64,000 bases of DNA, from assembly GCA_023430545.1 (NCBI GenBank), contig JAEZAF010000128.1, positions 52,476 through 116,475 on the forward strand, in the 5' to 3' direction. This document shows positions 17,585 to 25,677 of this stretch, piece by piece; positions within the stretch are counted from its first letter, which is position 1; each line of letters begins with the position of its first letter. Position numbers and translations under genes: made by a program. Under the pieces are notes generated by a model, which worked only from the letters and a program-made list of their open reading frames with translations, was not told the DNA's origin and searched no databases. This stretch comes from Chloroflexota bacterium (lineage in GTDB: Bacteria; Chloroflexota; Anaerolineae; Aggregatilineales; Phototrophicaceae).

Positions 17585-17608
17585 CCAAGGGCTACCGTTT
17601 CTCTCGTT
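17568..17608. terminator. long perfect inverted repeat, probable bidirectional terminator
   Basis: A 19-base perfect inverted repeat, AACGAGAGAAACGGTAGCC and its complement, around a three-base loop AAG. It overlaps the last five codons and stop of the receiver-kinase gene and lies between two converging genes. On the minus strand it is followed by GTTTTGG; on the plus strand there is no clean T run. Confidence 0.7.
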
Positions 17609-17628
17609 CAATGCTAAATGATAGACCT

Positions 17629-18729
17629 TTAATTGACGTAGACACCGCTGCTGTAGACATGGACGTTAGGTCCAATTTCGACACCGGCGGATGCGCGTTT
17701 GCCCATCACTTCGGCAACCCACAGATACAGCCAGTGTGCATCGGTGATACTCAGGTTGACACAGCCATGACTGCGGCGATATCCCAATCCGTCGTGCCAG
17801 TAAGCACCGTGAAGAGCGCGACCTTCGTCGAAGAACATCGTCCACGGGACTTCTTCCAGGTAATAGAAGTCATCCCCAGGCTTTCCCCATGTCATATCTT
17901 CACGCAGACGCCGCCAGTAGATATTGAAGGTGCCTTCATAAGTCGGCCAGCGCGGTAGGCCTGACGAAATCAGCGTGGCAAAGACCGGTGTCTCGCCTTC
18001 ATAGGCAATCAGCACCTGTTCATACAGGTCAATCCCTACCCAGTGTTCAGTTTCAACATCATCAGGCCGCTCGATGGGCATTACCTTGGCGATCTGCGTC
18101 TGCTGGACCCACTTATCCGGGCCGATCTGATACCAGTCCCAACCGTCGACCTCCACTGTCGCAAACAGCGTGACCTGCGTGTAACGCGGTGTTAGCCCGT
18201 TGGATTCTGCTGGGGTCCCACCCGGAAACTTACTGGGATAAACATTGACCAGCATCCATGCTACATCGTATTCCAGCGGTTCTTCCGGTAGAAAGATGCC
18301 GGCGAACTCCGAGATGACATGATTGGTGTACTTTGCCTGATCAGCGCGTACCCATTCACCCTGGTTGATCTCGATCCAGCCCTCGACACGATTAATGGCG
18401 GTCATGAAGTTGAAGCCGGCATCGAGTGTGCGAATCACGTTGCCGTTAGGTGCATCGTAGACCGACATCGCGCCGGTGATCTGATAATAGCTGCGGTCGT
18501 GCAGCAGATCGTGATCCACAAATGGCTGTTCGAATTCAGGCGCTGCGTAAGCCTCAATCTCTTCTGCTGAAAGACCATAGTCGCATGCTTCTGCTGTCGC
18601 GCAGTCATTTGCCGCTTCAGCCAATAGTGCATGTGCGGTCAGGCCGAGCACCAGCGTCAGCATCAGTGCTGTAATCAGGGACCGGAGTACGAAATAGTTC
18701 GTGCTGTTCTTTATATGCATGATTTGCAT
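17629..18729 (-). CDS. L,D-transpeptidase (YkuD domain), second of a tandem pair
   Basis: An exported peptidoglycan cross-linking enzyme of 366 residues. The hydrophobic N-terminus (about 15-40, ending LLAEAAN) is a signal peptide or anchor. An SH3-like region covers about 85-135 (MSVYDAPNGNVIRTLDAGFN). The YkuD catalytic domain spans about 230-355, with H307 in LHGAYWHDGLGYRRSHGC and the catalytic cysteine C323. Such enzymes form 3-3 cross-links or attach proteins to diaminopimelate. It is a clear paralogue of the gene 40 bases upstream: both share VEVDGW, WVQQTQIAKV-like and EQVLIAYEGETPVFATLI blocks and the same domain order. It has no promoter of its own and is presumably cotranscribed with the first copy. 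Confidence 0.9.
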   Translation of the reverse strand: MQIMHIKNSTNYFVLRSLITALMLTLVLGLTAHALLAEAANDCATAEACDYGLSAEEIEAYAAPEFEQPFVDHDLLHDRSYYQITGAMSVYDAPNGNVIRTLDAGFNFMTAINRVEGWIEINQGEWVRADQAKYTNHVISEFAGIFLPEEPLEYDVAWMLVNVYPSKFPGGTPAESNGLTPRYTQVTLFATVEVDGWDWYQIGPDKWVQQTQIAKVMPIERPDDVETEHWVGIDLYEQVLIAYEGETPVFATLISSGLPRWPTYEGTFNIYWRRLREDMTWGKPGDDFYYLEEVPWTMFFDEGRALHGAYWHDGLGYRRSHGCVNLSITDAHWLYLWVAEVMGKRASAGVEIGPNVHVYSSGVYVN

Positions 18730-18768
18730 GTCCTGTGGAGGCTAAATCCGACCGATGATTGCAGAACG

Positions 18769-19842
18769 TTACTTGTATTCGCCGCTGCTGTAGACGTATA
18801 CAGCGGGACCCAGATCATCAGGCGTCTCAAAGTCGAATTCTTCAGCGGCCCAGTTGAACAGCCAGTGCGCATCGGTGATTGAGGCATTCACACAGCCATG
18901 GCTGCGGCGGTAGCCAAATGCATCGTGCCAGTAAGCACCATGAATGGCGATGTCATTGTCGTAGTACATCGTGTAAGGGACTTCTTCCAGATAGTAGAAA
19001 TCCGGGCGACCCTGAGCGCCGCTCATCACCGTGCGCTGGAAGCGAACGTAAATGTGGAACAATCCCTCATTTGTCGGCCACTGCGGCAAGCCGGATGCTA
19101 TCAGTGTAGCGAAGACCGGTGTCTCGCCTTCATAAGCGATCAGTACCTGTTCGAACAGATCGATGCTGATCCAACGTTCGGTATCAATATCCTCAGAGCG
19201 CTCGACGGGGACGACTTTGGCGATTTGTGTCTGCTTGATCCACTGTTCCGCCCCAACCTGATACCACATCCAGCCATCGACCTCGACGGTGGCGTACAGG
19301 TAGATCGGCGTATAGCGCAGGATAAGCTGATCGGTATCTTCCGATGGTTCACCGCCGGGATAACTTGATGCAAATGAATTGACAACCGTCCATGCCATAG
19401 GGTAGGGCAGTTCAGAATCTTCGAGCAGGACCCCGCTAAAGGCTGATACCGGGACGTTACTAGACAACACAGACGAGCTGATCCAACGATCCGGCGTGAT
19501 CTGTGCCCAGCCATCCTGTTCTGTCAGCAGTGTGACAAAATTGAAACCTGTATCCAGCGTTCCAACAGGATTGCCACCGGGGGCATCATGCAGGGTGGCC
19601 GCCTCGGTTACACGGCGATAGGCGCGGTCATAAAGCAGACTGTTTTTCACTTCCAGCGACACTACATCAGGGCGTGGATCTTTACGGATCTCTTTATCGG
19701 AGATGCCCCAGTCTTTTTCAGCACAGGTCGTTTCCAACTGGCAGACTGGATGGTCAGATGCACTGGCCGTTGTCACACCGAATGGTGTAGTCGAAGCCAG
19801 AAAGGTGATAAGAGCGATTGTAACAATCAGAAGTTTCATCAT
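18769..19842 (-). CDS. L,D-transpeptidase (YkuD domain), first of a tandem pair
   Basis: Paralogue of the downstream gene with the same plan: signal peptide (MMKLLIVTIALITFLAST), an SH3-like segment (ATLHDAPGGNPVGTLDTGFN), a linker region and a C-terminal YkuD domain. The catalytic histidine is in IHGAYWHDAFGYRRSHGC, with the cysteine in SHGCVNAS. Expected to act on peptidoglycan outside the membrane. The start is placed at the ATG pair at 19842/19839 because MMKLL begins a proper signal sequence. A longer reading beginning ten codons upstream has no ribosome site and would add MYPILGNPVT. A predicted promoter lies about 46 bases upstream. Tandem duplication with divergence is the simplest origin. 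Confidence 0.9.
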   Translation of the reverse strand: MMKLLIVTIALITFLASTTPFGVTTASASDHPVCQLETTCAEKDWGISDKEIRKDPRPDVVSLEVKNSLLYDRAYRRVTEAATLHDAPGGNPVGTLDTGFNFVTLLTEQDGWAQITPDRWISSSVLSSNVPVSAFSGVLLEDSELPYPMAWTVVNSFASSYPGGEPSEDTDQLILRYTPIYLYATVEVDGWMWYQVGAEQWIKQTQIAKVVPVERSEDIDTERWISIDLFEQVLIAYEGETPVFATLIASGLPQWPTNEGLFHIYVRFQRTVMSGAQGRPDFYYLEEVPYTMYYDNDIAIHGAYWHDAFGYRRSHGCVNASITDAHWLFNWAAEEFDFETPDDLGPAVYVYSSGEYK

Positions 19843-19887
19843 GGTGACTGGGTTACCTAAAATTGGGTACATACAGGATCTGTAAAT

Positions 19888-19917
19888 AACATAGCATTAC
19901 TTTAAGATACGGCTCAA
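19888..19917 (-). promoter_or_regulatory. predicted promoter of the L,D-transpeptidase pair
   Basis: On the minus strand TTGAGC (19912-19917) and TATGTT (19888-19893) with an 18-base spacer. Confidence 0.5.
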
Positions 19918-19973
19918 CTGACTTTACCCTACGTCTTTCTGACGCTTGGCCTTTGATAGGACAGAAGTTAATT

Positions 19974-20002
19974 TTGCGGGTAACTGTATTTCACCCTATA
20001 CT
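19974..20002 (+). promoter_or_regulatory. predicted promoter of the SH3b protein gene
   Basis: TTGCGG (19974-19979) and TATACT (19997-20002) with a 17-base spacer. Transcription from here would give a leader of about 95 bases before the ATG at 20107. Confidence 0.6.
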
Positions 20003-20016
20003 TAAGCAAAGCAGGA

Positions 20017-20098
20017 CAGTAGTCACCGGACCTTGTGAATCTTCATTCCCGGATGGGCTGCTGTTTATTGTTTTCATATTTTCATAGCCTGACTACTG
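20017..20098 (+). promoter_or_regulatory. leader inverted repeat abutting the ribosome site
   Basis: CAGTAGTCA (20017-20025) is the exact complement of TGACTACTG (20090-20098), with 64 bases between. The second arm shares its last base with the ribosome site GGAGG (20098-20102). Pairing could mask translation starts; I do not recognise a known riboswitch in the interior. Confidence 0.35.
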
Positions 20099-20106
20099 GA
20101 GGTTCG

Positions 20107-21504
20107 ATGAAAACAAAACTCAGGATTGTTTCACTCATTTGTTTGCTTGGTCTTATGGTGGGCGTATTCCCTGCACAGCTCATTCAGGCGGCACCGAGTG
20201 AACAACGCGCCAATGTTGCCGCCCCCATCATGATCGTCAATACAAGCTTCCTCAATGTGCGTACTGGTCCCGGTGTTGAGTATGCAGTGCTTGTGACGCT
20301 GGTTGGCGGCACGACGATGCCAGTGTTGGGTGTGGCAAAGGACCGTGTGTGGTATCAGGTATCGACCGTGGTTGGGGTTGGCTGGGTCAATTCGCAGTAT
20401 GTGCTGCCGCGCGGCAACTTTGCGAATGTGCCGTTTGCGGAAGCTCCTGCACTGATCGACGAGCGCACCCTCATTATAGCAGGCGATGATACCGCCGTTG
20501 ATTTCGGCTTTGCCAGCCAGCGCGAGTGGGGTGTAACGGTCACTGTTGACCAGCCGCTGCGCTATGACCCTTCCATTAACAGCGCACAAATTCAGGGTCT
20601 CGGTCCCGATCCGCGTCTGATTTTCACCGTCACCGGCGCGACCTTTGCAGATGGTGTGGCCTGGGTGCAGGTCCAGATTCCGGATGGTAAAGTCGGCTGG
20701 CTGGAACAATCCAAGCTGATCTTCCGTCCGTTTGCCTGCGAATTGTCAGCGGTGCAGATCACTCAGAATGTTGATCTTAAGAAAGGACCTGATGGTTCTG
20801 GCCCTGATACGGCTGTCTATGTCTCCGCCGGACAGGAAGCCTATCTGCTGGATCGTGTTGACAACCAGTTTAAGGTTGAACTGATCGATGGGGCAGTGGG
20901 CTGGGTGGATGTTTCATTCATCCTCGTGCGTGACCGCAGCAGTGTCTATTCTCAGTACTGCGCCAACGGTGGTTTTGTGGGACGCTCCTCGGCACTTCAG
21001 AATGCCACAATTCCCGCAGGTGTCGCACGTGCTGCTATCCCACGTGTAATTATCAACACTGGTTACCTCAATATCCGCAGCGGTCCCGGCGCACAGTACA
21101 CGTCAGTGATTGCACTGCCGGGTGGTACCGAACTGAGCGTTCTTGGCCGAGCACCTGACGGTGTTTGGTATCTGGTACAGGGTCCATTTGGACAGGGGTG
21201 GCTGAATATCGAGTTCGTGCTGTTCCGTGGAGATGGGAGCCGTCTACCGATTATCCGTAACGCAGTGGGTGAAGTCGCTAAGCCGACGGGTACCATCAAC
21301 CGTTCTTCAGTCACGCTGTATGCTGCGCCGAATCTGACACTGGGTGTCGTCGGAACGCTGGCACAGGGGACGGTCGTCGATGTCGTAGCCCGCACCTCGG
21401 ATCTTCTGTGGGTGCAGGTCAGCACTGAAAGCGGCTTTGGCTGGGTTCAGGCCGACTTCATCACGATTGCAGGCGATACAGGGCTGATTCCAGTCGTCAG
21501 CTAA
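20107..21504 (+). CDS. secreted protein with repeated bacterial SH3 domains
   Basis: A 465-residue exported protein made almost only of SH3b-type modules. The signal peptide is MKTKLRIVSLICLLGLMVGV with a likely cut after LIQAA. A clear SH3b unit follows (INTGYLNIRSGPG-like: IVNTSFLNVRTGPGVEYAVL, closing GVGWVNSQYVLPRG). Two weaker units lie in the middle (GKVGWLEQSKLIF, GAVGWVDVSFILV), another clear one is INTGYLNIRSGPGAQYTSVI, and the last ends GFGWVQADFITIAG. SH3b domains usually bind peptidoglycan or metal-stabilised surface ligands. The start at MKTKL is chosen for its GGAGG ribosome site and signal peptide. It is divergent from the two L,D-transpeptidases, which carry related SH3-like segments, so a shared cell-wall role is plausible. 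Confidence 0.85.
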   Translation: MKTKLRIVSLICLLGLMVGVFPAQLIQAAPSEQRANVAAPIMIVNTSFLNVRTGPGVEYAVLVTLVGGTTMPVLGVAKDRVWYQVSTVVGVGWVNSQYVLPRGNFANVPFAEAPALIDERTLIIAGDDTAVDFGFASQREWGVTVTVDQPLRYDPSINSAQIQGLGPDPRLIFTVTGATFADGVAWVQVQIPDGKVGWLEQSKLIFRPFACELSAVQITQNVDLKKGPDGSGPDTAVYVSAGQEAYLLDRVDNQFKVELIDGAVGWVDVSFILVRDRSSVYSQYCANGGFVGRSSALQNATIPAGVARAAIPRVIINTGYLNIRSGPGAQYTSVIALPGGTELSVLGRAPDGVWYLVQGPFGQGWLNIEFVLFRGDGSRLPIIRNAVGEVAKPTGTINRSSVTLYAAPNLTLGVVGTLAQGTVVDVVARTSDLLWVQVSTESGFGWVQADFITIAGDTGLIPVVS

Positions 21505-21533
21505 GCTTCGACAAACAAATAATGTAATAGATT

Positions 21534-21569
21534 ATACGCTCTATCGTTATCCGATAGAGCGTATTTATT
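21534..21569 (+). terminator. rho-independent terminator after the SH3b protein gene
   Basis: Perfect 13-base stem ATACGCTCTATCG / CGATAGAGCGTAT around a five-base loop, followed by TTATT. Confidence 0.85.
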
Positions 21570-21598
21570 GCCAGTTACGATCATTTAGTTAAAACAAG

Positions 21599-23629
21599 AT
21601 GGAGCAGTCTGTGTTTAGCGAACTTACCAACAGCTTGATGAGTCTTCATAAAGTTCCTGAGTCGGGAAGGGCACCGAACGTGATTTTTGGTTCAGTCCGA
21701 TCTCTAGCCGCGGGCCTTGAGCAGAAAACACCGATTCGAATCGCGCTGATGCCGGCGTTGAGCACCGATCAACCACAACTGGCAATGGGCCTGATGGCCG
21801 TGTTAGGCTATCTGCTGGAGAATTATCAGGAAATCACGGTGTATCGTCAGTTTGTGCGCCTTGCAGGTGACCCTGCGGACTTTGAATGGAATGTAGAGAC
21901 TGCACAATTTTCATTTGAAGACTGGCACCTTGAACCACTGGACGATAATACAACCGTCTGGGCAACACTTCAAAAGGATGTAGATTCGTTCAGATTGATT
22001 GTAGAGGCGGAGTCAGACCTTCCGGAAGAAGATATTGACGCCTTCCGACAGGAATACACAGCAACGAGCCTGTCACAGTTGGTCGATCTGCTGCCACAGA
22101 TTGCGCGGGATCTGGCCGTATACCTGACGGCCGATCTGAACCGGGTGGATCTAATTAGCCTCTATGATGCCGATGTAAACCGCGACGAGATGCGGCTTGA
22201 GACGCTGCTTCAGGATGTCTTCCACTTTGAAGTCGATCTGCTGTTGCAGCTATGGGGAAAAGAACGTTCACTGTTTGAGGACTGGGCAAGAATACAGGCA
22301 CAGTCAGTCGAAAACAACAATGATACGTTCGCACTATGGCTGCTGAGTGTCACACTCAGGCGGTTACTGTTACCGGGAATGGCTGATCATGTGCGTTTGC
22401 CGGATCACGATGATCTTTTTGAGCTTACAGAGTCGGAACCACTGTCACTTGCCAATTTTGCGCGTGGTCTGGCTCAGCGCGGAGATAGACAGGTGGCAAT
22501 TGAATACATGGTGACCGCTCTTGAAGAAGCCGAGATGACATCTGACCACGCCAATCTGCTGTTCGTGTTGGGCGATCTCTATGTGATGGGGGGCCAGCTT
22601 CAGGATGGTGTAAGCAGTTACGAAGAAGCCTCACAACTCGCACCACAGAGCGCAGCAGTGCAACTCCGAGCCGCACAGGGGCTGTCACTACTGGATGAGA
22701 TGACGGCCAGTTCGGGGGGAGAACGCACGTATACTGATGCCATCATTGACGCTTACGACCGTGCGCTGGGGCTTGATACCCAAAATCGAGCGCAGATGAT
22801 TGCAGCACAGATCACGGCATTGTCTAAAGATATATCATCCGACGCATCTGCGGACCTGCTGACGCGGAAGTTTGAGGCACTCATTGCAGCGGATGAAAAA
22901 GGTCAATACGTCAGTGATCTTCTTGAGGATCTCTACAGTGTCGGCGATGTGGACTTTGATCTTCTACAGGAGATGCTTGAGGCCGCCTCAGCTCAAACCC
23001 CGGATCGAATAGACCGGAAAATCAATCTGGCGACTGCCTATATTCTGAGTGAGGACTTGGATCGCGCTGCTTTGTTGCTGGAAGAAACGCTGGAACGTAC
23101 TACAGATCCAGACCAGATCAGCGAAATTCAGCGTTTGATGCTGTATGCCGACGACCCGGACTTTGAAGCCATCATGGGCGAGATGATAGACAAAATCGGC
23201 GCAAAAACCCCGTTGGATGAAACGGAGATTGACTATCTGGAACAGGTTGTTGAAGTTGCGCCGCATTATACCGAAGCGCATCAGCTTCTGGCGCAAGGCT
23301 ATCAGCTCTGGAATGATGCTGAAGCCGTGATGGATACGCTGCTGGATGCCGTCAAACAACTGCCAAACGATGCCGAGATTCTGGTGATGCTGGCAAAGGC
23401 ACTGTCAGACAGTGAACAGAATGATCTTGCACTGGAATATCTGGAACACAGTGTGAAGCATAACCCGATGCACATCCCATCATTGGCGCTATTAGGTCGA
23501 GTGCTGTTTGATATGGAACGGGACGACGAGGCGCGCGCTTATATCACGCAAGCGCAGGCGCTGGGACCACGAAACCCGGCAGTTACCGAAGTACGTGCCT
23601 ATATCGCACGGAAGATGGGCGAACGCTAA
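21599..23629 (+). CDS. large TPR-repeat protein, cytoplasmic
   Basis: A 676-residue acidic protein. About 1-270 is a domain I do not recognise (PIRIALMPALSTDQPQLAMG, then VWATLQKDVDSFRLIVEAES). From about 285 to the end it is helical TPR-like repeats (LAQRGDRQVAIEYMVTALEE, LGDLYVMGGQLQDGVSSYEE, LAKALSDSEQNDLALEYLEH, LGRVLFDMERDDEARAYITQ). There is no signal peptide. TPR arrays mediate protein contacts; a specific role cannot be given. The ATG lacks a ribosome site, whereas a GTG four codons in (21611) has GGAG six bases before it and may be the true start. The only space to the upstream terminator is 29 bases, so the promoter is unclear. Confidence 0.75.
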   Translation: MEQSVFSELTNSLMSLHKVPESGRAPNVIFGSVRSLAAGLEQKTPIRIALMPALSTDQPQLAMGLMAVLGYLLENYQEITVYRQFVRLAGDPADFEWNVETAQFSFEDWHLEPLDDNTTVWATLQKDVDSFRLIVEAESDLPEEDIDAFRQEYTATSLSQLVDLLPQIARDLAVYLTADLNRVDLISLYDADVNRDEMRLETLLQDVFHFEVDLLLQLWGKERSLFEDWARIQAQSVENNNDTFALWLLSVTLRRLLLPGMADHVRLPDHDDLFELTESEPLSLANFARGLAQRGDRQVAIEYMVTALEEAEMTSDHANLLFVLGDLYVMGGQLQDGVSSYEEASQLAPQSAAVQLRAAQGLSLLDEMTASSGGERTYTDAIIDAYDRALGLDTQNRAQMIAAQITALSKDISSDASADLLTRKFEALIAADEKGQYVSDLLEDLYSVGDVDFDLLQEMLEAASAQTPDRIDRKINLATAYILSEDLDRAALLLEETLERTTDPDQISEIQRLMLYADDPDFEAIMGEMIDKIGAKTPLDETEIDYLEQVVEVAPHYTEAHQLLAQGYQLWNDAEAVMDTLLDAVKQLPNDAEILVMLAKALSDSEQNDLALEYLEHSVKHNPMHIPSLALLGRVLFDMERDDEARAYITQAQALGPRNPAVTEVRAYIARKMGER

Positions 23630-23651
23630 GGATCTGGCGGTTCATCAGCCA

Positions 23652-24260
23652 CTAGAATTCAACCGGTTCAACCTGTCCGGCAGTCAGGTCGCGCAATTCA
23701 TCTGAAAATGAGGCAAGTGCCACACGCGCAAACTCTACAATCAGCGTGACATTTGCCTCAAACATTTCACTCTCAATCGTTCCACCATGAGCACTGATCA
23801 GCCGCTTGACCTGCTCAAAATAGGTATAAGGAAGCTCAATCCCTACTGTGGTTTTATCGATTTTAGGTGTGGTTTCCAGCGAGTTAAAAGCAATATGCGC
23901 TGCTTCGCTATATGCGCGGACCAGTCCACCCGTACCGAGTTTGGTTCCACCAAAGTAGCGCGTGGTGATAATCATCACATCACCAATTGAAGTCCCACGC
24001 AGTACGGCTAGCGTCGGCGGACCGGCGGTCCCGGATGGCTCACCATCATCACTCATACCTTCAACGACACTGTTCCCATAGCCGATACGATATGCATAGA
24101 CGTAGTGACTGGCATCCGGCATTTCGGCCCGGATTTCCGCGAGAAAATCTTTATACGCAGTGATGGAATCCACCATTTTGACGGTAGCGATAAAACGGGA
24201 ATTCGCTACCGTGGTTTCAATCCGGTGGGTTTGTGCAGGGATCAGGTACGGTTCATGCAT
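23652..24260 (-). CDS. YigZ/IMPACT family protein
   Basis: A 202-residue member of the UPF0029/IMPACT family with the C-terminal DUF1949 domain. The family core is unmistakable: SRFIATVKMVDS, SHYVYAYRIGYGN, MSDDGEPSGTAGPP and TTRYFGGTKLGTGGLVRAYSEAA. The second half (ELPYTYFEQVKRLISAHGG to the end) is the ferredoxin-like DUF1949 part. Eukaryotic IMPACT modulates the GCN2 kinase; the bacterial function is not settled, though a link to translation or peptide handling has been proposed. It lies 15 bases downstream of the P-loop ATPase gene, probably in one transcript, and converges on the TPR gene. Confidence 0.92.
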   Translation of the reverse strand: MHEPYLIPAQTHRIETTVANSRFIATVKMVDSITAYKDFLAEIRAEMPDASHYVYAYRIGYGNSVVEGMSDDGEPSGTAGPPTLAVLRGTSIGDVMIITTRYFGGTKLGTGGLVRAYSEAAHIAFNSLETTPKIDKTTVGIELPYTYFEQVKRLISAHGGTIESEMFEANVTLIVEFARVALASFSDELRDLTAGQVEPVEF

Positions 24261-24275
24261 AATAACAGGAGCTGG

Positions 24276-25409
24276 TTAAAGCTCGATCTCAGGATTAGTA
24301 TTCACGTAAGCACGAAATACCGGCGGTTCAATTTGCAGAGAATTGCTTACCCGGTCATGGACAATCAGCTTCTTCTGCACCAGTGAATTCACAGCCTGTT
24401 CAGTGTCACCACTTGTAGAGTATGGAATAAGTCGGGCTGTCACCTTGAGTACATGGTGTTCAGCAGGTGTAAGGCTCGTCCAGATCGTACGGCATTCCTC
24501 TTTGACGGGGCGTTTACTGGCAAGACGGTGTGCAGCTTCATCATTGAGGGTGCTGGAACCGTCAATGCCGCTCAGGGTGTCAAGTACGCGAAAGGCAGCC
24601 CGAATCAGGCCCGCATATCGACCTGTTGCCCAAAGGACGAACCGAATAGTGGTTTCGGGATAATTCTTCTGATTACGGCTCATTAGTGTCTGAACCATAT
24701 CGGTTGCATCGCGCTCATTGTAAGGGCCGACATAGTGCACATGATCTGTAAAGAGTTCAATGAACGGTTCGATCTCCAACAGCGACAGCCGATGTTCGTC
24801 AACCAGCACTGGGAGCGGTGAGCGCGTAAAGGTCATATAGGTCAGATGACGTTTATTCGCATCGCGGAGGCCGCGCAGATTCTGGAAAAACTTCGCGGGC
24901 AGGTGTTTCAGCATTTCTTCAAATTCGTCAAACATAAAGACGATGCGAATTCCGTGACGAATGAAGATTTCCAGACCTAATTCAAGATAGCGAAGGCCCA
25001 TATAGGCATATAGAGGATTGGTGCCGTTTTGCAAAGCCAGATAGATCTTGTCGAACTGCTGCACATCTTCCTCTGAGAGCATATCAAACGGGAAGAAGTC
25101 CATATACAACCGGTGCATCATCAGTTCATACGCCGCCCAGCACTTGACCTGATCGAGGTTTGCGCCGGTATCAGGGAGTGCGGCCATAAGATTGGGGTCT
25201 ATATTGATCACTTTGATCGTCGCCGCTGCATCAGCACCCAGATAATGCGTAATAGTCTCGGGGTTCGTAAGATGCTGCAAGAGATTGGATTTTCCAGCGC
25301 TGCCGACGCCAATCAGCGAGCAGGATTCTCCGGCACGCCAGCGTTGCATGATATAAGTGGTTTCTTCACGTCGAAAATCAGGAGAATAAACGCGAGGGCG
25401 TGAAAACAT
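24276..25409 (-). CDS. P-loop ATPase with C-terminal winged-helix-like region
   Basis: A 377-residue AAA/STAND-like ATPase. The P-loop is GVGSAGKSNLL (residues 34-44). A convincing Walker B lies near residue 165 in IVFMFDEFEEML. A downstream arginine-bearing segment is YMTFTRSPLPVL. After about 290 a helical, probably winged-helix, region follows (LTPAEHHVLKVTARLIPY, AVNSLVQKKLIVHDR). This plan matches ATPases of the ORC/STAND class that pair nucleotide switching with DNA or partner binding. No effector domain such as a nuclease, protease or TIR is attached. Its target is unknown. Only YigZ lies in the same transcript. Confidence 0.7.
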   Translation of the reverse strand: MFSRPRVYSPDFRREETTYIMQRWRAGESCSLIGVGSAGKSNLLQHLTNPETITHYLGADAAATIKVINIDPNLMAALPDTGANLDQVKCWAAYELMMHRLYMDFFPFDMLSEEDVQQFDKIYLALQNGTNPLYAYMGLRYLELGLEIFIRHGIRIVFMFDEFEEMLKHLPAKFFQNLRGLRDANKRHLTYMTFTRSPLPVLVDEHRLSLLEIEPFIELFTDHVHYVGPYNERDATDMVQTLMSRNQKNYPETTIRFVLWATGRYAGLIRAAFRVLDTLSGIDGSSTLNDEAAHRLASKRPVKEECRTIWTSLTPAEHHVLKVTARLIPYSTSGDTEQAVNSLVQKKLIVHDRVSNSLQIEPPVFRAYVNTNPEIEL

Positions 25410-25457
25410 GGTTATCGTATACTCCAGCGCGGGCCAATACCATAAAGCGATCTGACT

Positions 25458-25485
25458 ATAATACCCACCTTAAGTGATCACGCAA
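25458..25485 (-). promoter_or_regulatory. possible promoter of the ATPase-yigZ transcript
   Basis: On the minus strand TTGCGT (25480-25485) and TATTAT (25458-25463) with a 16-base spacer, about 50 bases before the ATPase start. The rest of the 268-base gap holds a terminator, and an 8-base hairpin at 25602-25621 (GTGATAAG/CTTATCAC) lacking a T run. Confidence 0.4.
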
Positions 25486-25636
25486 ACATTACAGACTTAT
25501 GCTGTTTCGGGCCCAAAGATTGCTGAGCAATTTAACAACGACTTTTTGTGTCAGAGCCCCTGAGATTATGAGTATTTAGCTTGATCGACTCGATTTACTT
25601 CGTGATAAGTATCCTTATCACAGGTAATTAATCGTA

Positions 25637-25664
25637 GAAAAAGTGAGCTTGTGAAAAGCCCACT
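25637..25664 (-). terminator. terminator after the membrane TPR gene
   Basis: On the minus strand a nine-pair stem with one G-T pair (AGTGGGCTT / AAGCTCACT) and a five-base loop is followed by TTTT, just past the stop codon. Confidence 0.8.
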
Positions 25665-25677
25665 TCCAGAATGCGCG

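Noticed and set aside
20131..20709. Minus-strand open frame opposite the SH3b gene
   Set aside because: No domain or ribosome site; it covers the signal peptide and first SH3b module of the supported gene.
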